Shown here piece by piece: positions 50,341-57,854 of a DNA stretch of 64,000 bases. The DNA is from Streptomyces silvae. Lineage in GTDB: Bacteria; Actinomycetota; Actinomycetes; Streptomycetales; Streptomycetaceae. The notes beneath the pieces are model-generated. The model searched no databases, was not told where the DNA came from, and worked only from the letters and a program-made list of their open reading frames with translations. A program made the translations under genes and the position numbers. The stretch is from positions 1 to 64,000 of the forward strand of contig NZ_JAERUC010000176.1 of assembly GCF_016745505.1 (NCBI RefSeq), in the 5' to 3' direction. Position 1 is the first letter of the stretch. Each line of letters begins with the position of its first letter.

Positions 50341-50811
50341 GTGGTGAGCACCGACTGGAAGACCGATCTTCGGCAGCGTGGCTACCGGCTGACGCCTCAG
50401 CGTCAGCTCGTCCTGGAGGCCGTCGACACCCTGGAGCACGCGACGCCCGACGACATCCTCGTCGAGGTGCGCAGGACCGCGTCGGGTGTCAACATCTCCA
50501 CCGTCTACCGGACCCTGGAGCTCCTGGAGGAGCTCGGGCTGGTCAGCCACGCCCACCTCGGGCACGGCGCCCCGACCTACCACCTCGCGGACCGCCACCA
50601 CCACATCCACCTCGTCTGCCGTGACTGCACGAACGTCATCGAGGCCGACGTCGGTGTGGTCTCCGACTTCACGGCGAAGCTGCGGGACACCTTCGGCTTC
50701 GAGACCGACATGAAGCACTTCGCGATCTTCGGGCGGTGCGCCGACTGCGCGGCGAAAGCGGTGAAGGCGGCGGACGCCGCGGACGCGGCGGAGGCCGGAC
50801 CTCCGGAGTAA
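50341..50811 (+). CDS. nur: Nickel-responsive Fur-family regulator Nur
   Basis: 156 residues from a GTG at 50341 (or the next GTG). TACACT 6 nt upstream indicates a leaderless mRNA. DNA-binding part STDWKTDLRQRGYRLTPQRQ and VNISTVYRTLELLEELGLV; metal-binding part ADRHHHIHLVCRDC, DMKHFAIFGRC and CADC. The sequence and neighbours match S. coelicolor Nur, which represses nickel uptake and a superoxide dismutase gene. It has an Ala-rich C-terminal tail. Confidence 0.92.
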   Translation: MVSTDWKTDLRQRGYRLTPQRQLVLEAVDTLEHATPDDILVEVRRTASGVNISTVYRTLELLEELGLVSHAHLGHGAPTYHLADRHHHIHLVCRDCTNVIEADVGVVSDFTAKLRDTFGFETDMKHFAIFGRCADCAAKAVKAADAADAAEAGPPE

Positions 50812-50859
50812 CCGGCAGCGCCCGGTGGACCGGCACCCGCGAGTCGTACGCTGGTCTGC

Positions 50860-51825
50860 ATGAAGAGCCCCCTGCTGTCCCTGCCCGGCGCCGTCCCCGC
50901 CGAGGGGCGCGACGAAGGTGTCGCCGCGCACTACGGCGACCTGTTCCGTGAGCAACGCGTACTGGCCGACGGCGGCGGTCTCGTCGACCTCTCGCACCGC
51001 GCGGTCGTCACGGTCACCGGCGACGACCGGCTGGCCTGGCTGCATCTGCTGCTCACCCAGCACGTCAGCGACCTCGCGCCGAACCAGGCGACCGAGGCAC
51101 TCATCCTCTCCGCCAACGGGCACATCGAGCACGCCCTCTACCTGGTCGACGACGGTACGACGGTGTGGATGCACGCCGAGCCGGAGACCCAGGGCGAGCT
51201 GATCGCGTACCTGGAGTCGATGAAGTTCTTCTACCGGGTCGAGATCGCCGACCGCACCGAGGACATCGCCGTCGTGCACCTCCCGGCCGGCTCCATCGCG
51301 GAGGTCCCGGACGGTGTCGCCGTACGGGAGACCGCCCACGGCCGTGACCTCTTCCTGCCCCGGGCCGACCTGGAGGCTTTCGCCGCCGCGCACGGACCGG
51401 CGGCCGGGATCCTGGCGTACGAGGCGCTCCGCGTCGAGGCGCACCGGCCGCGTCTGGGCTTCGAGACCGACCACCGGACCATCCCGCACGAGCTGGGGTG
51501 GATCGGCAGCGCGGTGCACCTCCAGAAGGGCTGCTACCGGGGGCAGGAGACGGTCGCCCGTGTCCACAACCTGGGGAAGCCGCCGCGCCGCCTCGTCTTC
51601 CTGCACCTCGACGGCAGCGAGGTGCATCTGCCCGGTCACGGGACGCCGGTGCGGCTCGCCGCCGACGGTGAGGAGGGCCGCCAGCTCGGCTTCATCACCA
51701 CCTCGGCCCGCCACCACGAGCTGGGCCCGATCGCCCTGGCGCTGGTGAAGCGGAACGTCGCGGTGGACGCGGAGCTGATCGCGGGTGACACCGCGGCGGC
51801 CCAGGAGACGGTCGTCGAGCCGTAG
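50860..51825 (+). CDS. ygfZ: YgfZ/GcvT-fold folate-binding protein
   Basis: 321 residues. Aminomethyltransferase-like fold with the YgfZ signature KGCYRGQETVAR, whose Cys is needed for Fe-S cluster protein maintenance. TACGCT lies 7 nt upstream of the ATG (leaderless). It is convergent with dtd across a terminator. Confidence 0.93.
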   Translation: MKSPLLSLPGAVPAEGRDEGVAAHYGDLFREQRVLADGGGLVDLSHRAVVTVTGDDRLAWLHLLLTQHVSDLAPNQATEALILSANGHIEHALYLVDDGTTVWMHAEPETQGELIAYLESMKFFYRVEIADRTEDIAVVHLPAGSIAEVPDGVAVRETAHGRDLFLPRADLEAFAAAHGPAAGILAYEALRVEAHRPRLGFETDHRTIPHELGWIGSAVHLQKGCYRGQETVARVHNLGKPPRRLVFLHLDGSEVHLPGHGTPVRLAADGEEGRQLGFITTSARHHELGPIALALVKRNVAVDAELIAGDTAAAQETVVEP

Positions 51826-51849
51826 GGCCTTCGTGTGGACGGAAGGCCC
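51825..51849. terminator. Bidirectional terminator between ygfZ and dtd
   Basis: GGGCCTTC and GAAGGCCC arms with a 9-nt loop, starting at the last base of the ygfZ stop. Confidence 0.6.
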
Positions 51850-51870
51850 CAGGGCCGCCGGAGAGGCCGT

Positions 51871-52320
51871 CTACACCTCGACCAGCACGGTGAACGGGCC
51901 GTGGTTCGTGAGCGTGACGCGCATGTCCGCCCCGAAGCGGCCCGTCTGCACCTGTGCGCCGAGCGCGCGCAGCTGGGCCACCACCTCGTCGACCAGCGGC
52001 TCGGCGACCTCGCCCGGAGCGGCGGCGTTCCACGTGGGTCTGCGGCCCTTCCTGGCGTCCCCGTAGAGAGTGAACTGCGAAATGACCAAAAGCGGTGCAT
52101 TCACGTCCGAGCAGGACTTCTCGCCCTCCAGGATCCGGAGGGTCCAGAGCTTGCGGGCGAGCTGTGCCGCCTTCTCCGCGGTGTCGCCGTGAGTGACCCC
52201 CACCAGCACACACAGGCCCTCGCCGACGATCTCGCCGACCGTTCCGGTCCCCGAGGGATCGTCCGAAGGGCCCGCCACGGCGACGCTCGCGCCGTCCACT
52301 CTCTGTATCACTGCACGCAT
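51871..52320 (-). CDS. dtd: D-aminoacyl-tRNA deacylase
   Basis: 149 residues from the ATG at 52320. Both Dtd motifs are present: SQFTLYGD (catalytic Thr) and the NxGPxT-type TNHGPFTV. It hydrolyses D-amino acids from mischarged tRNA. TAGGTT lies 7 nt upstream of the ATG, consistent with a leaderless message. Confidence 0.94.
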   Translation of the reverse strand: MRAVIQRVDGASVAVAGPSDDPSGTGTVGEIVGEGLCVLVGVTHGDTAEKAAQLARKLWTLRILEGEKSCSDVNAPLLVISQFTLYGDARKGRRPTWNAAAPGEVAEPLVDEVVAQLRALGAQVQTGRFGADMRVTLTNHGPFTVLVEV

Positions 52321-52434
52321 ACAGACCAACCTATCTTGGGCTGAACGGGTACAGAGCACCTGCGTGAACACCCTGCGTAGTGGCACCATGCACGGTGTCG
52401 GTGTGCCGACGCACCGGTCGAGGGGACGATCATC

Positions 52435-53109
52435 ATGACGACACAGGGAACCGGGCCGTCGCCCGGTGCCGTACCAGGGACACGTACAGCCGCCGGTCCG
52501 CGGCCTCCGGTGCAGCGGACCGGTGCCGCACCGGGCCAGCTGCCCGTCCCGCCCGTCCAGCTGCCGGGCGCGGTGTCCGTGCCGGGGCAGACCGGGGGCG
52601 GTGCGGTCGAAGGACTGGCCTCCGTACGCCCGCTGCCCGAGTTCGGCGGACTGCGGCTGCCGGAGCTGCGCACCCTGCGCCGTGACGCCCAGCGCGACGA
52701 GGCGGACCTCAGTTACGTACGCCGTCTGGTCCAGGGCCGTATCGACATCCTGCGGGCCGAGCTCGCGCGCCGGGTGGACCCGGAGTCGCCCGTGGTGGAC
52801 CGGCTCTCGGAGATCCTCGCCGACACCCCGTCCGTCCACCGCTCGTCGGCCCGGCACGTCACCCTCACCACGCCGCGCAGCGACGAGTACCGGCAGCTGG
52901 CGGCGGACACGCTCGCGGAGGTCGAGCTCTCCGACCTCGACGCCCGGACGGACGAAGAGCTCCTCACCGCCATGGGGCGGCTCGTCCGCTACGAGCAGCA
53001 GGTGTCCCGGCGCCGTCACCGGCTCCAGCGCACCGTCGACGATTGCAGTGCGGAGATCGCCCGCAGGTACCGTGACGGGGAAGCACAAGTAGAGGACCTG
53101 CTCGCCTGA
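52435..53109 (+). CDS. rsiG: c-di-GMP-dependent anti-sigma factor RsiG (for WhiG)
   Basis: 224 residues. After a ~70-residue Pro/Gly-rich start, an antiparallel coiled coil carries two copies of the RsiG motif E-x3-S-x2-R-x3-Q-x3-D: E89/S93/R96/Q100/D104 and E187/S191/R194/Q198/D202. Both are intact and are the residues known to bind partially intercalated c-di-GMP dimers. RsiG with c-di-GMP holds sigma-WhiG inactive and so delays sporulation. A GAGGGG ribosome site precedes the ATG. Confidence 0.96.
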   Translation: MTTQGTGPSPGAVPGTRTAAGPRPPVQRTGAAPGQLPVPPVQLPGAVSVPGQTGGGAVEGLASVRPLPEFGGLRLPELRTLRRDAQRDEADLSYVRRLVQGRIDILRAELARRVDPESPVVDRLSEILADTPSVHRSSARHVTLTTPRSDEYRQLAADTLAEVELSDLDARTDEELLTAMGRLVRYEQQVSRRRHRLQRTVDDCSAEIARRYRDGEAQVEDLLA

Positions 53110-53115
53110 GGCGAC

Positions 53116-53150
53116 CCTTCCGGGGGCGGGTCACGCCCGTCCCCGGAAGG
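53116..53150 (+). terminator. Terminator of rsiG
   Basis: 15-bp stem with one wobble (CCTTCCGGGGGCGGG with CCCGTCCCCGGAAGG) and TCACG loop, 6 bp past the stop and ending 13 bp before the asparaginase start. Confidence 0.82.
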
Positions 53151-53162
53151 CCACCCCGCCCC

Positions 53163-54140
53163 ATGACCTCCTCCATAGCCCCGCTCCCCACCTCGTCGCC
53201 CGTGCCCCCGGTGCTGGCCGAGGTCGTACGGTCCGGTTTCACCGAGGGCCACCACCGGGGGTCGCTGGTCCTCCTGGCCGCGGACGGGAGCGTCGAGTTC
53301 GCGCTCGGCGACCCGGCGGCCCCGGTCTTCCCGCGCTCCTCGAACAAGCCGATGCAGGCCGCCGCGATCCTCCGGGCCGGGCTCGACCTATCGGGTGAGC
53401 GGCTGGCCCTGGCCGCCGCGAGCCACTCCGGTGAGGGCTTCCACCTCGAACTGGTCCGCACGATGCTCGCCGAGCACGGGCTGAAGCCGGACGACCTCCG
53501 GACGCCGCCGGACCTGCCGCTGGACCCGGTCGAGGCGGAGGCGTACCTCGCCGCCGGTGGTGTGCGGGAGCCGCTCACCATGAACTGCTCCGGCAAGCAC
53601 GCGGCGATGCTCGCCGTCTGCGTACGGAACGGCTGGGACACGGCGACGTACCTCGACCCGTCCCACCCGCTCCAGCGGCTGGTCGGCGAGGTCGTCGCGG
53701 AGGCGGCGGGTGAGCCCGTCGCGGCGATCGGTACGGACGGCTGCGGGGCGCCGCTGATGGCGATCGGGCTGGTGGGACTGGCCCGTGCGTTCCGGGCGTT
53801 CGTGCTGGCGGAGCCGGGCAGCGCGGAGCGCCGGGTCGCGGACGCGATGCGGGCGCACCCGGAGTACGTCGCGGGCACGCGGCGGCCGGACACCTGGCTG
53901 ATGCGGGAGGTGCCGGGCACGCTCTCCAAGATGGGCGCGGAGGCGGTCCAGGCCGTGGCGCTCCCGGACGGCAGGGCCCTGGCCTTCAAGATCGACGACG
54001 GCTCCACCCGCGCCCTGGGCCCGGTGCTGGCCCGCTCCCTCGAACTGCTGGGTGTGGACGCCCCGGTGGTGTCCCGCATCGGGCGTGCGCCGCTGCTGGG
54101 CGGGGACGTCGAGGTGGGCGGGATCCGGGCGGCGTTCTGA
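53163..54140 (+). CDS. Asparaginase of the Rhizobium etli (ReAV-like) type
   Basis: 325 residues. Class 3 asparaginase motifs: RSSNKPMQAA and ASHSGE (Ser/Lys catalytic region) and NCSGKHAAML (Cys-x2-Lys metal/catalytic site), plus GTDGCGAPL with the second conserved Cys. It is unrelated to the classical E. coli-type fold. It hydrolyses L-asparagine. The terminator upstream leaves little promoter space; the start codon lies 13 bp beyond it. Confidence 0.9.
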   Translation: MTSSIAPLPTSSPVPPVLAEVVRSGFTEGHHRGSLVLLAADGSVEFALGDPAAPVFPRSSNKPMQAAAILRAGLDLSGERLALAAASHSGEGFHLELVRTMLAEHGLKPDDLRTPPDLPLDPVEAEAYLAAGGVREPLTMNCSGKHAAMLAVCVRNGWDTATYLDPSHPLQRLVGEVVAEAAGEPVAAIGTDGCGAPLMAIGLVGLARAFRAFVLAEPGSAERRVADAMRAHPEYVAGTRRPDTWLMREVPGTLSKMGAEAVQAVALPDGRALAFKIDDGSTRALGPVLARSLELLGVDAPVVSRIGRAPLLGGDVEVGGIRAAF

Positions 54141-54222
54141 GCGGGGGCCTGGACGGATCGGCGGATCGGGGCGCCCGTAAATCGGCGCGACACACGCCCG
54201 CGCGGTGCATAGCGTGGGCCGT

Positions 54223-55479
54223 ATGAGCCTTGATCCGCGTACCGTCTCCGCAGCCGAGTTCCCCGACTGGCTGCGTGCCGTGGGGACCGGGTTCCTGCGG
54301 GCGTCGGCTTCGGTGCCGGCGGAGGAGGAGGTCGCGGTGCGCCTGGAACACACCGATCTCTCCCGGGTCCAGGGGGTGTTCGACGCGGGGCGCTGTGTGG
54401 CGACCTTCCGGTCGTTCGCGCAGGAGCTGACCGTCGTCGGCGGCGCGCGGGTGCGGGCCGACGCGATCACGGGCGTGACGGTGACGCCGACGCACCGCCG
54501 GCGCGGGCTGCTCAGCCGGATGATGGCGACGGACCTGGCGGCGGCGAAGGAGCGCGGTGACGTGGTCGCCTCGCTGATCGCGGCCGAGTACCCGATCTAC
54601 GGGCGGTACGGATTCGGGCCGGCCTCCTGGACCACCGAGTGGGAGATCGACGTCCCCCGGGCGGGCCTCGACCCGCGCGCCCGGGTCCCCTCGGAGGCGG
54701 ACGGCGGCCGGATCGAGCTGGTGGACGGCGCGGACGTACGCAAGCTGGGGCCGGAGCTCCACGCACGGCTCGCCGCACGGCAGCACGGTGTGGTCTCCCG
54801 GGACGAGCGCTGGTGGCAGCGGAACACCGGTGTGGACGTCCCGGCGTTCGAGACGTGGACGGAGCCGTTCTACGCGGTGTACCGCTCGGCGGACGGCGAG
54901 ACGGACGGGCTGATCGCCTACCGCGCCGACGCCCACTGGGGCGACCGCAAGCAGCCGCTGAACAAGGCGACGGTGGTCGGCATGCTCGCGACGACCCCGG
55001 CGGCGGAACGCGCCCTGTGGCACTTCGTCTGCTCCATCGACTGGATCACCACGGTCCGCTCGGGCTACCGCGCGCCCGACGACCTGCTCCCGCTGCTCCT
55101 CCCGGACCCGCGCGCCGCCCGCGTCGTGACCCAGGCGGACTGGCTGTGGCTGCGCGTCCTGGACATTCCCCGCGCCCTGGAGGCACGTACGTACGCGACC
55201 GACGCCGCGCTGGTCCTGGACGTCCGGGACGCCACGGGCCTGGCGGGCGGCCGCTTCCTGCTGGAGGTCTCCCCGTCCGGCGCCTCCTGCGTCCCCACGA
55301 AACGGGACCCGGACCTCGTGCTGGACGTGGCGGAACTGGCGACGCTCCACCTGGGCGACGAGTCACCGGTGCGGCTGGCGGCGCTGGGGCGGATCGACGA
55401 GCACCGCCCCGGGGCGGCCGCCACGGCGGACACGGTGTTCCGGACGGCGCGGCGGGCGTGGTGCCCGGACGTGTTCTGA
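54223..55479 (+). CDS. Eis-like GNAT N-acetyltransferase
   Basis: 418 residues from the ATG at 54223 (TAGCGT 7 nt upstream: leaderless). Acetyl-CoA site VTVTPTHRRRGLLSRMM, YGRYGFGPASW with the catalytic Tyr, a second GNAT-like domain and a sterol-carrier-like end terminating in a Phe carboxylate (CPDVF), as in Eis. Eis enzymes acetylate amines, including aminoglycosides; the natural substrate here is unknown. Confidence 0.9.
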   Translation: MSLDPRTVSAAEFPDWLRAVGTGFLRASASVPAEEEVAVRLEHTDLSRVQGVFDAGRCVATFRSFAQELTVVGGARVRADAITGVTVTPTHRRRGLLSRMMATDLAAAKERGDVVASLIAAEYPIYGRYGFGPASWTTEWEIDVPRAGLDPRARVPSEADGGRIELVDGADVRKLGPELHARLAARQHGVVSRDERWWQRNTGVDVPAFETWTEPFYAVYRSADGETDGLIAYRADAHWGDRKQPLNKATVVGMLATTPAAERALWHFVCSIDWITTVRSGYRAPDDLLPLLLPDPRAARVVTQADWLWLRVLDIPRALEARTYATDAALVLDVRDATGLAGGRFLLEVSPSGASCVPTKRDPDLVLDVAELATLHLGDESPVRLAALGRIDEHRPGAAATADTVFRTARRAWCPDVF

Positions 55480-55517
55480 GGCGGGCGGCTTCTCGGGCCG
55501 CGCGGCGGGGCGGGACG

Positions 55518-55685
55518 CTAGAGGGACGCGCCCACCATCAGCACGACCAGGAGGAGCGCGCCCGCGGTGACGCAGTGCTCGTCGCCGAGCTTCAGCCCGG
55601 TGACGAGAAGGGCGGCGCCCAGCACACCCATGAAGCCGAAGCGGAGTTCCAGGTACTGCTCCGCGAGCAGCGTGAGTAAGGGCAT
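55518..55685 (-). CDS. Small membrane protein A, divergent from devE
   Basis: 55 residues from the ATG at 55685 (GGGGAGG upstream). A short acidic start (MPLLTLLAEQYLELRFGFMG), two hydrophobic stretches with G-L-K-L-G-D-E-H-C between them. It is clearly paralogous to the 54-residue protein at 56459-56623 (shared MPL-T-L-EQ, G-MG, GLK-G, C-AGAL). Its ATG overlaps the CATG at which a divergent devE start would lie. Function unknown. Confidence 0.8.
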   Translation of the reverse strand: MPLLTLLAEQYLELRFGFMGVLGAALLVTGLKLGDEHCVTAGALLLVVLMVGASL

Positions 55686-55763
55686 GGCTGTGCCTCCCCG
55701 GAGGAGATCGCGCAGGTCCTGCGGTCCCGCATCCGCACGGGTGTCCTGAGGCCCGGGGATCCC

Positions 55764-56399
55764 ATGCCCACCCAGGCGGTGCTCGCCGACGAGTTCCGTG
55801 TCGAGCGGGGCGCGATCAGGCAGGCGTTGAAGCATCTGCAGGAGGACGGGCTGCTCACGGCCGTGACCCGGGGTGCTCCCGCCCGGGTGGCGGCGGTGCC
55901 GGGTGTGCTGCCGGGGGCCGATGGGCCGTTGCAGACCTCGGCGGCGCTGGGGCCGCGCGTCCTGGAGGCGTTCGGCGTACCCGATGTGCGGATCGACGCG
56001 CTCTGTCTGACGGCGGAGCCCCTCGCCCTCGCCATCGCGGAACCGGTGCAGCGGATACGGTCCGGCCTGCTCGCTCTCCGGTCGGTCAGGGTGCGCATCC
56101 TGCTGCCGGCCCATGACTTGGACGTCGAGGTGTCGTTGCGGGAGATCCCCTTCACCCCGCCGATGAAGCTCTACCTGCTCAACGGGGACGAGGTGCTGTT
56201 CGCCTATTACACCGTGACGCAGCGGAGCGAGAGCATCGGCAACAGTCAGGTCGAGATGTTCGACGTGCTGGGCAGTCACTCGACCCTCTTCAGCTTCGCG
56301 CGCGCGTCCGGCCAGGTGCGGGACGAGGCGTTCGTGGAGCAGTCGCAGCAGTGGTTCGACAGTCTGTGGTCCACGATCGCGACTGATCTGACGGGCTGA
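55764..56399 (+). CDS. devE: GntR-family regulator DevE-like, N-terminus incomplete
   Basis: 211 residues from the first usable ATG, but the frame continues upstream to 55680 and encodes the missing half of the winged helix (SPEEIAQVLRSRIRTGVLRPGDPMPTQ) with no ATG/GTG/TTG. One extra C in the CCCC at 55696-55699 would join it to the ATG at 55684. The C-terminal half (MKLYLLNGDEVLFAYYT) matches DevA. So the gene is either frameshifted or uses a non-standard start. devE and devA are known paralogous developmental regulators; assignment is by position and similarity. Confidence 0.75.
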   Translation: MPTQAVLADEFRVERGAIRQALKHLQEDGLLTAVTRGAPARVAAVPGVLPGADGPLQTSAALGPRVLEAFGVPDVRIDALCLTAEPLALAIAEPVQRIRSGLLALRSVRVRILLPAHDLDVEVSLREIPFTPPMKLYLLNGDEVLFAYYTVTQRSESIGNSQVEMFDVLGSHSTLFSFARASGQVRDEAFVEQSQQWFDSLWSTIATDLTG

Positions 56400-56421
56400 G
56401 CTGTTCCGCCCGCCGCCCGGT

Positions 56422-56456
56422 CCTGTTTCGCCGGCCTGGACCGCCGGCGAAACAGG
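56422..56456. terminator. Bidirectional terminator between devE and small protein B
   Basis: Perfect 14-bp arms (CCTGTTTCGCCGGC and GCCGGCGAAACAGG) with a 7-nt loop; serves both converging genes. Confidence 0.85.
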
Positions 56457-56458
56457 GC

Positions 56459-56623
56459 TCAGTCGTTCGGCATGAACAGCAGGGCCAGTACGAGCGCCCC
56501 GGCGCAGGCGCAGTTGGGGCTGCCGGCCTTCAGACCGAAGGTGAGCAGGGTGATTCCCACGGTGCCCATCACGCCGTACTTCCACTGGATGATCTGCTCG
56601 AGGCCCAAGGTGAACAGGGGCAT
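56459..56623 (-). CDS. Small membrane protein B, divergent from devA
   Basis: 54 residues, MPLFTLGLEQIIQWKYGVMG then two hydrophobic stretches around GLKAGSPNCACAGAL. It is the paralogue of the protein at 55518-55685 with the same divergent position relative to a GntR gene. A GGAGTG-type ribosome site (minus strand GGGAAGGAGTG) precedes the ATG at 56623. Function unknown; the constant pairing suggests a link to DevA/DevE signalling. Confidence 0.82.
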   Translation of the reverse strand: MPLFTLGLEQIIQWKYGVMGTVGITLLTFGLKAGSPNCACAGALVLALLFMPND

Positions 56624-56711
56624 GGCCGTCACTCCTTCCCAGGTGGAGGGGGTCGGCGCGGATGCGCCGCTGGGTGGGGGAGACCGGCGACTTTGCGCGA
56701 CGCTGCGCAGA

Positions 56712-56802
56712 AACCGAACAACTGCCGTACAAGTCCCCCGTTTGACTTGTCGTACTTATGCCCTGAGGGGGCGGTGTCGCAAACTTGTCTGGTTGTTCGG
56801 TT
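56712..56802. promoter_or_regulatory. devA upstream operator cluster
   Basis: Contains AACCGAACAAC (56712-56722) and its exact complement GTTGTTCGGTT (56792-56802), and between them ACAAGTC (56729-56735) paired with GACTTGT (56744-56750). GntR proteins bind such ACAAG/CTTGT half-sites, and DevA is reported to repress itself, so these are candidate sites for DevA and/or DevE. Confidence 0.6.
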
Positions 56803-56884
56803 AGTTGTAGGTTCTGCGAACATCGACATGGACAGTTGTGCGTCGTATATCGGCGCGCCCGCCGAGAAGTTGTAGGGTTGCGGC

Positions 56885-57814
56885 GTGACAAGTGACGGTT
56901 CCGCCCCGCGTGATGCCAAGTTCCAGTACCGATGGGTCGCCGACGAGCTGCGCAAGGAGATCAACAGCGAGGCCCGGCGTCCCGGCGAGCGGCTCCCGAC
57001 GCAGGAGGAGCTGGCCCAGCGCTTCAAGGTCTCCCGGGCGACCGTCAACCAGGCGCTGTCCCTCCTGCGCAGGGAGGAGCTGATCGTCACCCGGCAGGGG
57101 AGCGGTTCGTTCGTGGCCTCCGAGCCCGGCGAGACGCGCCATGTGCCCGCGCCCGCGGGGCACCAGGACAGCGATGTGTGGGCCGTGGTCTCCGAACGGG
57201 TGCCGCCGGTCCTGCTCAAGCCGTATCTGGTGGAGGCGTTCGAGGCCAACGTGGTCCGGCTGGACGTCTTCTCGATGACGACGGAGTCGCTCGCCGCCCG
57301 GGTCGTGGACCAGAAGGACCGCATCGTCGCCGGGGAGATCAGCCCGCCCCGCAGCATCACCGCGCGGCTGCTGCTCCCGAACACCGAGTCCACCGCCCTG
57401 GCCATCCCGCGGCAGGTGACGGGGGACGACGACCCGCGGGTGCGTCAGCGGCTCGGCGGAATCCTGCACAGCCACGTGACCATGCTGCGGTCCGCCCTGT
57501 TCGAGCTGCGCCGTCTCAAGCTGGTGGAGGAGGTCGACGTACAGGTGCGGCTGGTGCCCTTCGCACCGCAGGTGAAGCTGTACATCCTGAACAACCGCGT
57601 GGTGCTCCAGGGCTTCTACATCCCGGAGGAGGGCACCGCGACCCTGCCGGACGGGGAGGACGTCGCGACGTACGACGCCTACGGCACGGGGGCGACGCTG
57701 TATCCGTTCCGGGCGTCGGCCGACTCCACCCCCGAGCAGGTGGGAGTGGTGCGGGCGGCGCGGAAGTTCTTCAACTCCACCTGGGACAACCTGTCCACGA
57801 AGGCGCCGTTCTGA
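56885..57814 (+). CDS. devA: GntR-family developmental regulator DevA
   Basis: 309 residues from a GTG at 56885; TAGGGT lies 6 nt upstream (leaderless). Winged helix QYRWVADELRKEINSEARRPGERLPTQEELAQRFKVSRATVNQALSL is given here by position only (residues ~12-58), followed by a UTRA-like effector domain with VKLYILNNRVVLQGFYIP. Directly upstream of a HAD hydrolase gene, as in the S. coelicolor devA-devB operon needed for normal aerial development. Confidence 0.9.
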   Translation: MTSDGSAPRDAKFQYRWVADELRKEINSEARRPGERLPTQEELAQRFKVSRATVNQALSLLRREELIVTRQGSGSFVASEPGETRHVPAPAGHQDSDVWAVVSERVPPVLLKPYLVEAFEANVVRLDVFSMTTESLAARVVDQKDRIVAGEISPPRSITARLLLPNTESTALAIPRQVTGDDDPRVRQRLGGILHSHVTMLRSALFELRRLKLVEEVDVQVRLVPFAPQVKLYILNNRVVLQGFYIPEEGTATLPDGEDVATYDAYGTGATLYPFRASADSTPEQVGVVRAARKFFNSTWDNLSTKAPF

Positions 57815-57854
57815 CCGTGCCCGGCATGACTCTCCCTGTGAACGGATCGCTGAC

